This document shows, piece after piece, positions 8,167 to 12,440 of a stretch of 14,393 bases of DNA (its first letter is position 1; each line of letters starts with the position of its first letter). The notes beneath the pieces were generated by a model. It did no database searches. It saw nothing but the letters and a program-made list of their open reading frames with translations, and was not told the origin of the DNA. Both the position numbers and the translations under genes were made by a program. Source of the DNA: Alphaproteobacteria bacterium (GTDB lineage Bacteria; Pseudomonadota; Alphaproteobacteria; Micavibrionales; UBA2020); assembly GCA_018971405.1 (NCBI GenBank), contig JAGXAX010000010.1:1-14393 (forward strand). Reading direction: 5' to 3'.

Positions 8167-8895
8167 ATGACCAAAATAATCGCCCTCGACTTTGAAACCG
8201 CGAACTATCCGCGCAGCAGCGCCATCGCGCTCGGGCTCTCGGTTATAGATGACGATAAAATCACGGCACGCAAGGCCTGGCTGTTCCGCCCGCCCGCCAA
8301 CGATGCCGGCGGCATTTACATCCGCCCCGATTTCATCGCCATCCACGGCATCCGCCCCGTTGATCTGAAAGACAAGCCTGATTTTCGCGGCGTCTGGCCG
8401 GAGATCGAAGCCTGCCTTGACGGCGCGGATTTGCTCATCGCCCACAATGCCGGTTTCGACCGCAGCGTGCTCCACGGCGTGACGGCGCATTACGGCCTCG
8501 CCCTGCCGCGTTTCGACTGGCAATGCACGGTCAGCCTTTCCCGCGCCGCATGGCCGCAATTGCCGAACCACAAGCTGCCGACCGTCTGCGAGCATCTCGG
8601 CATCGTGCTGAAACACCACGATCCGGCGAGCGACGCCGACGCCTGCGCGCGGATATTTCTGGAAGCGGGCGCGGACGTCCAGGCCGGTTCCGCCGCCGCC
8701 TATGACCGCGCCTGTAGCAAAACGCAAAACATGTCCGAAACGGTCGCCGGCGCGCAATACCGCATGGGCCTGCGCTATCTCGCGGGAGACGGCGTCGCGC
8801 AAAACCCCGTCAAGGCGCGCGGTTGCCTTTTCAAGGCGGCGGAACAGGGGCATGAAGGCGCGCGGCGGGAGCTCGCGCGGCTGCGGGCGGAATAA
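8167..8895 (+). CDS. DnaQ-like DEDDh 3'-5' exonuclease with C-terminal Sel1-type repeat
   Basis: The first 165 or so residues are an RNase T/DnaQ exonuclease fold with all five DEDDh residues: D8 and E10 in LDFET, D98 in HNAGFD, and H151 with D156 in HDPASD. Residues near 196-229 (AQYRMGLRYLAGDGVAQNPVKARG and on) match one Sel1/TPR-like repeat, a protein-binding element. A short, weakly conserved linker joins them. The 242-residue protein has no signal peptide and should be cytosolic. It begins 11 bases after purM with AAGG upstream, so it is probably the last gene of the purine transcript. The substrate is unknown. It could be a small exonuclease acting on DNA or RNA ends rather than the polymerase III proofreading subunit. 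Confidence 0.85.
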   Translation: MTKIIALDFETANYPRSSAIALGLSVIDDDKITARKAWLFRPPANDAGGIYIRPDFIAIHGIRPVDLKDKPDFRGVWPEIEACLDGADLLIAHNAGFDRSVLHGVTAHYGLALPRFDWQCTVSLSRAAWPQLPNHKLPTVCEHLGIVLKHHDPASDADACARIFLEAGADVQAGSAAAYDRACSKTQNMSETVAGAQYRMGLRYLAGDGVAQNPVKARGCLFKAAEQGHEGARRELARLRAE

Positions 8896-8916
8896 AATCC
8901 CCTCAAGCCCGCAAGC

Positions 8917-9987
8917 TCACGGCCGCGGGTCATTTCCGCGCCGCACCGCCGCGGCGATTTTGGCCTTGTAGGCGTCCGTCGCCGCCATGCCCCGCGGCGG
9001 CTGCAGCAGGTCGAGCGGCGCGGGGCGGCTTTTGCGGTTCAGGGCGTTGACCAGCGCGTAGCAGGCCGTGTTGGCGAAGGCGTTGTTGTTCTCGTCGCGC
9101 GTGATGTAATGCGCCAGTTCGTGATAGCTCCTGCGGTGCGTCCACTTCGGGTAGAGCGGACGGAAATATTTCTTCTCCTTGCGCTTGCCGTTTTCGTCAT
9201 ACTGCCACTGGTAGTAGGTCGGGCGGACAGGCGCGCTGACCATCGCGCTCGTGGCGGAAAGGGAACGGATCACCAGCTCTTTTCCGTCCTTTTTGCGGCG
9301 GGCGAGCTTGTTGTAGACCGTGCCGAGCGTTCCCCAGATCAGGTTCTTGGCGCGCATCATGCGGTCGTTGCTGGCGACGAGGTAGAGCGTGGTGAAGCGG
9401 CCCTTTTCCTTCGTGTAGCGCGAGAAGACGCCCGCCGCGACCAGCACGACTTCGCTCAGGAGGCCGCGCGCGTCCTTTTCCGCGTAGCCGATATCCTTCA
9501 TCATCCGCAGCGTGGCGTTGTAGGTCTCCTGCGCGACGATCGCGCCCGCGCTGTAGCCGAAGATCGTCACGTTGCGGAGATTTTTTTTCGCCTCCTCGAT
9601 CGGCAGCGGCGCGCCGGAAACGCGGCCCTTCGCGTCGCGCGAGAAATCCTTCGCCACCAGCGGCATCAGCACCGCCGCGCCGATGTCGAAGCCCGCGTCC
9701 GAGGAGCGTTGCGACGGACGGCTGTTGTAAAACGCGAGGTTGAAAAGGTTGCGCAGGCTCGTGTGCGACCAGCCGTAGATCTGCGGCAGGTTTTGCGGGA
9801 AGGCCTCCTGCAGCAGCTCTTCCATGCTCTTGATGCTGCCCGCGACATAGCCCGGGCGGTTGTTGTTGGTCAAAAAGCCGGACAGGTAAACGACTGTCGG
9901 CCGCGTGATGCGTGCCTGATCGAGCGGCACTTCCACCAGCTGCGTCTTGCCCGACGCGTCGGGCATTCTCTGCCATAATTTTCCCAT
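8917..9987 (-). CDS. Putative alpha/beta hydrolase of unknown substrate
   Basis: A 356-residue protein in the opposite direction to its neighbours. VVYLSGFLTNNNRPG at 32-46 looks like the first strand and oxyanion loop. FGYSAG at 143-148 is a nucleophile elbow (GxSxG, S146). D208 in VASNDRMM sits where the catalytic acid is expected. H289 or H293 in YHELAHYI could supply the histidine. HELAH also reads as an HExxH motif, but I see no third zinc ligand. No signal peptide or membrane segment is evident. The start is well supported: GGAGGT lies five bases upstream on the minus strand. It converges on the exonuclease gene with only 21 bases between stops and diverges from the acyl-CoA ligase gene. 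A lipid or ester substrate is plausible but not shown. Confidence 0.75.
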   Translation of the reverse strand: MGKLWQRMPDASGKTQLVEVPLDQARITRPTVVYLSGFLTNNNRPGYVAGSIKSMEELLQEAFPQNLPQIYGWSHTSLRNLFNLAFYNSRPSQRSSDAGFDIGAAVLMPLVAKDFSRDAKGRVSGAPLPIEEAKKNLRNVTIFGYSAGAIVAQETYNATLRMMKDIGYAEKDARGLLSEVVLVAAGVFSRYTKEKGRFTTLYLVASNDRMMRAKNLIWGTLGTVYNKLARRKKDGKELVIRSLSATSAMVSAPVRPTYYQWQYDENGKRKEKKYFRPLYPKWTHRRSYHELAHYITRDENNNAFANTACYALVNALNRKSRPAPLDLLQPPRGMAATDAYKAKIAAAVRRGNDPRP

Positions 9988-9992
9988 ATTTG

Positions 9993-9998
9993 ACCTCC
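9993..9998 (-). promoter_or_regulatory. Strong ribosome binding site of the hydrolase gene
   Basis: The minus strand reads GGAGGT five bases before the ATG at 9987. This fixes the start of the hydrolase. Confidence 0.7.
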
Positions 9999-10004
9999 GG
10001 CGGC

Positions 10005-10033
10005 ATTCTTTTACAAAGCCACGCCCTTGTCAA
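10005..10033 (-). promoter_or_regulatory. Possible sigma-70-type promoter for the hydrolase gene
   Basis: On the minus strand a perfect TTGACA (10033 to 10028) is followed 17 bases later by AAGAAT (10010 to 10005), a 4 of 6 match to the -10 consensus. A transcript from it would begin very close to the ribosome binding site and leave almost no leader, which weakens the call. Confidence 0.3.
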
Positions 10034-10052
10034 TGATTATTATGGAATGATT

Positions 10053-10089
10053 TTTTACGGAAGTCAGGCCGTTTTACGGGGGTTGACGG
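10053..10089. repeat. Direct repeats in the divergent intergenic region
   Basis: TTTTACGG occurs at 10053-10060 and again at 10072-10079, 19 bases apart. A degraded third copy, GTTGACGG, lies at 10082-10089. A separate 7-base direct repeat, AATGATT, is at 10032-10038 and 10046-10052. The whole 172-base gap between the hydrolase and ligase starts (9988-10159) is AT-richer than its flanks. The spacing of about two helical turns is compatible with an operator for a transcription factor controlling one or both divergent genes, but no known operator is recognised. Confidence 0.4.
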
Positions 10090-10159
10090 TTATGATAAAT
10101 GATGTTACCCAGTGTCCTCGTTTTTATGGAACAATTTTTATTCAGGAAAGGCCGTCATC

Positions 10160-11971
10160 ATGGCTTCAGGACAAGCGGCGCCGCACGCGTGGGAAAAATC
10201 CTACCCCGAAAACCTCGACTGGCATGCGGAGATACCGCCGTCAACCCTGCCCGCGCTCTTTGACGAATCGGTGAAAAAATACGCGGACCGCGTCTGCCTC
10301 AACTTCATGGGCGAAAAGCTCACCTATAAAGAAGTGGGCGCGATGGTCGACAGCTTCGCCCGCGGCCTGCAGGAACAAGGCATCGGCAAGGGCGCGAAGG
10401 TCGGGCTCTGCCTGCCCAACTCGCCCTTTTACGTCATCGCCTATTACGCCGCGCTCAAGGCCGGCGCGACGGTCGTCAACTTCAACCCGCTCTATGCCGC
10501 GCACGAGATGGAGCACCAGATCCGCGACAGCGACGCCGACATGATGGTGACGCTCGATCTCGCGCAGGTCTACCCCAAGGTCGGGCGCATGCTGGGCGAG
10601 GCCCGCCTCAAAAAAATCGTCGTCTGCGACATGGCCGACATCCTGCCGGCGAAAAAGGCCTTCGGCTTCAGGGCCTTCAACAGGCTCTCCCGCATGGCGC
10701 ACGCACGCCCGCTGAAGGCCCTTTTCAACGATTACGCCGGACGGAAAATCGACGCCCTCGGCAAAAAAATCGGCGTGCAGTCCGCCGTCAGGGTCAAAAA
10801 AGACGCAAGCCACCTCCGTTTCTCCGATCTTGTCAAAACGAAAGGCAGGCCCGCGCCGGCCGCCGTTTCCCCGGATGACGTCGCCGTGCTGCAATATACC
10901 GGCGGGACAACCGGCGTGCCCAAGGCGGCGGTCTTGAGCCAGGGCAACCTCGCCGCCAACGTCCGGCAGGCGGCCCTGTGGTTCCTCGCGGGCGAGCAGC
11001 GCGAAAAGCAGGACAAAATCCTCGCCGTGCTGCCGTTCTTCCACGTCTTCAGCATGACGGCGCAGATGAACCTCAGCCTTTACACCGGCGCGGAGCTGGT
11101 CATGCTGCCGAAGTTCGAACTGAAAGAGTTCCTCGAAACCGTGACCCGCGAAAAGCCGACCATCTTCGCGGGCGTGCCGGACCTTTACAAGAAAATCGTC
11201 GAAGCGCCGGATCTCGGCAAATACGACCTTTCGTCGCTGCAGGTCTGCATTTCCGGCGCCGCGCCGCTGACCGACGAAGTCAGGGCCGGCTTCAAAAAGG
11301 CCACCGGCATCGAGCTGCTCGAAGGCTACGGCTCGTCGGAATGCTCGGCCGCCGCCGTCGCCAACCCCGTCCGCGGCGTGAAAAAGCCGAAGTCGATCGG
11401 CATGCCGCTGCCGGGCACGGAAGTGAAAATCCTCCCGCTGGAAGATTACAGGGAAGCGGGCAAGGCCGTGGGCGAGATCTGCCTGCGCGGCCCGCAGGTC
11501 ATGCAGGGCTACTGGAAAAAACCCGATGAAACGGCGGGGGTCATGGAAAAGGACGGCTTCATGCGCACCGGCGACGTCGGCTACGTGGACGAGGACGGCT
11601 ACGTCTTCATCGTCGGCCGCAGCAAGGACATGATCATCCTCAACGGCCTCAAGATCTTCCCGCTCAAGGTCGAAAGCGCCATCCTCAAGCACGAAGCGGT
11701 GAAGGACGTCAGCGTCATCGGCGTGAAGAACGCCAAGACCGGCGAAGCGCCGAAGGCTTTCATCGTCCTCAAGGAAGGCAAGACCCTGGCGGACGGCGAA
11801 CTGCAGAAATTCCTCGCAGGCTATCTCGCCCCTTACGAGATCCCGCGCCTCGTCGAATATCGCGCGAACCTGCCTCTCACCGCCATCGGCAAGCCGGACA
11901 AAAAGGCGCTCAAAAAAGAGGAGGAGGCGAAGGCCGCGCACGCTGCCGCCCGTCCGCAACCGAAAATCTAA
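10160..11971 (+). CDS. FadD-like long-chain fatty acid-CoA ligase (AMP-binding)
   Basis: ANL-superfamily adenylate-forming enzyme, probably activating fatty acids to acyl-CoA at the inner membrane face. The N-terminus (EKSYPENLDWHAEIPPSTLP region, residues 12-31, then NFNPLY at 108-113) resembles FadD. Core motifs: YTGGTTGVPK at 246-255, the A5-type EGYGSSE at 388-394, RTGD at 469-472, the hinge VGRSKD at 485-490 and the C-terminal catalytic lysine K578 in AIGKPDKK. At 603 residues it is about 40 longer than E. coli FadD, mostly through basic residues around 176-216. After the hinge it reads LNGLKIFPLKVE, a variation on the usual GxNVYPxExE. The ATG at 10160 is preferred because AGGAAAGG ends eight bases upstream; an in-frame GTG at 10112 has no site. 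The acyl chain preference cannot be read. Confidence 0.92.
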   Translation: MASGQAAPHAWEKSYPENLDWHAEIPPSTLPALFDESVKKYADRVCLNFMGEKLTYKEVGAMVDSFARGLQEQGIGKGAKVGLCLPNSPFYVIAYYAALKAGATVVNFNPLYAAHEMEHQIRDSDADMMVTLDLAQVYPKVGRMLGEARLKKIVVCDMADILPAKKAFGFRAFNRLSRMAHARPLKALFNDYAGRKIDALGKKIGVQSAVRVKKDASHLRFSDLVKTKGRPAPAAVSPDDVAVLQYTGGTTGVPKAAVLSQGNLAANVRQAALWFLAGEQREKQDKILAVLPFFHVFSMTAQMNLSLYTGAELVMLPKFELKEFLETVTREKPTIFAGVPDLYKKIVEAPDLGKYDLSSLQVCISGAAPLTDEVRAGFKKATGIELLEGYGSSECSAAAVANPVRGVKKPKSIGMPLPGTEVKILPLEDYREAGKAVGEICLRGPQVMQGYWKKPDETAGVMEKDGFMRTGDVGYVDEDGYVFIVGRSKDMIILNGLKIFPLKVESAILKHEAVKDVSVIGVKNAKTGEAPKAFIVLKEGKTLADGELQKFLAGYLAPYEIPRLVEYRANLPLTAIGKPDKKALKKEEEAKAAHAAARPQPKI

Positions 11972-11983
11972 AGCCTTCCCCTG

Positions 11984-12160
11984 TTAGCTTGAAGCATAGC
12001 CTGAATTGGCGAAGTAATTTGAACACTCTGTTGGAGAGAAGGCGTCAAGAAAAGTTCCTATGCGGCGCCATACTGTTTCCACAGGTATGCTCTTCAGCCT
12101 TCCTGAGGAGGGTTTTGAGCTTGGAGAAGACCTGTCCGACGGGGTTAAGGTCGGACTGTA
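11984..12160 (-). pseudogene. IS630-family transposase, C-terminal fragment with frameshifts
   Basis: On the minus strand, two frames join to give an IS630 C-terminus. The first reads SDLNPVGQVFSKLKTLLRK from about 12155 and holds the family's DLNP(I)E-type motif. The second reads VWRRIGTFLDAF, then CSNYFANSGYASS, and stops at 11986-11984. One extra base at 12083 on the plus strand separates them. At the upstream end the YSP triplets (12160-12152) precede a second probable one-base loss before the DLNP aspartate. In the family's usual motif the final acidic residue after DLNP is a Glu, and here a Gly stands in its place. Only about 58 residues remain of some 170 to 340, so the remnant is dead. 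Confidence 0.8.
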
Positions 12161-12399
12161 AGAAAGCGCGGCGGCAAGGTTTACACTGACTGCTATCAGG
12201 CCTACGACGCGCTGACGTGTCCGACTTCCACCATGAGCGCATCAACCATTCGACGCTGTTCGCCGACAAGCAGAACCACATCAACGGCATCGAGAACTTC
12301 TGGAACCAGGCCAAGCGCCATATGCGCCGCTTCAACGGCGGCGGCCATAAAACCCTTCAAAACCAGCTCAAACGGTGGTATAGACAGGATCAGAAGTAG
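12161..12399 (+). pseudogene. IS1595-family (ISXO2-like) transposase remnant
   Basis: The plus strand reads RKRGGKVYTDCYQAYDAL (12161-12214). It then continues in another frame as VSDFHHERINHSTLFADKQ, then HINGIENFWNQAKRH and RRFNG, ending at the TAG at 12397-12399. One G appears lost between 12214 and 12215, where the family has LDVS. The HINGIENFWNQAKRH block, which contains the last catalytic Glu of the DDE/DDN fold, is diagnostic. Compared with the family as I know it, two internal stretches are missing: one between KVYT and the later VYTD, and one between RRFNG and the later WRFNGG. The N-terminal half is also absent. It cannot encode an active transposase. Confidence 0.82.
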
Positions 12400-12419
12400 C
12401 CGTTAGCTACGCCTGCCCC
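12396..12419 (+). repeat. Probable right terminus of the IS1595-type element
   Basis: Immediately past the transposase stop the sequence runs GTAGCCGTTAGCTACGCCTG to a terminal CCCC. Read inward this begins GGGGCAGGC, resembling an IS1595-family inverted-repeat end. GTAGC and GCTAC (12396-12400 and 12406-12410) also form a 5-bp hairpin. The matching left end is missing because the IS630 fragment adjoins instead, so this rests on position and general resemblance. Confidence 0.45.
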
Positions 12420-12440
12420 AAAAGTTATGGAGCATAAGAA

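Larger units (their letters stand above)
11984..12419. mobile_element. Composite of two decayed insertion-sequence remnants
   Basis: The gap between the ligase and the peptidase gene is filled by two unrelated transposase remnants in opposite orientation, meeting near 12160. The left one is an IS630-family 3' end on the minus strand. The right one is an IS1595-family 3' half on the plus strand, running to a probable right terminus. Neither is intact, and no complete pair of terminal inverted repeats or target duplication can be seen. Confidence 0.75.

Noticed and set aside
8896-8930. A terminator between the convergent exonuclease and hydrolase genes
   Set aside because: CCCGC (8908-8912) and GCGGG (8925-8929) could pair as a 5-bp stem, but half lies in the hydrolase coding sequence and no U-run follows on the plus strand.
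9109-9978. A 289-codon plus-strand frame opposite the hydrolase
   Set aside because: Arg/Ala/Val/Asp-rich composition without motifs. The minus-strand frame has a GxSxG elbow and a perfect ribosome binding site.
10083-10111. TTGACG at 10083 as a -35 box for the ligase gene
   Set aside because: No acceptable -10 hexamer occurs 16 to 18 bases downstream. The nearby TATGAT at 10091 has no matching -35 box.
10112-10159. A GTG-initiated N-terminal extension of the ligase
   Set aside because: It would add 16 residues with no family resemblance and no ribosome binding site. The ATG at 10160 has AGGAAAGG at proper spacing.
10241-11959. A 572-codon open frame on the minus strand opposite the acyl-CoA ligase
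   Set aside because: The same GC-skew shadow effect. The plus-strand ligase has all adenylation motifs, and the antisense product shows none.
12045-12335. A 96-codon minus-strand frame spanning both IS remnants
   Set aside because: Only its C-terminal third (LNPVGQVFSKLKTLLRK) is real IS630 sequence. The rest is the reverse complement of the IS1595 coding block, so the frame is not a gene.
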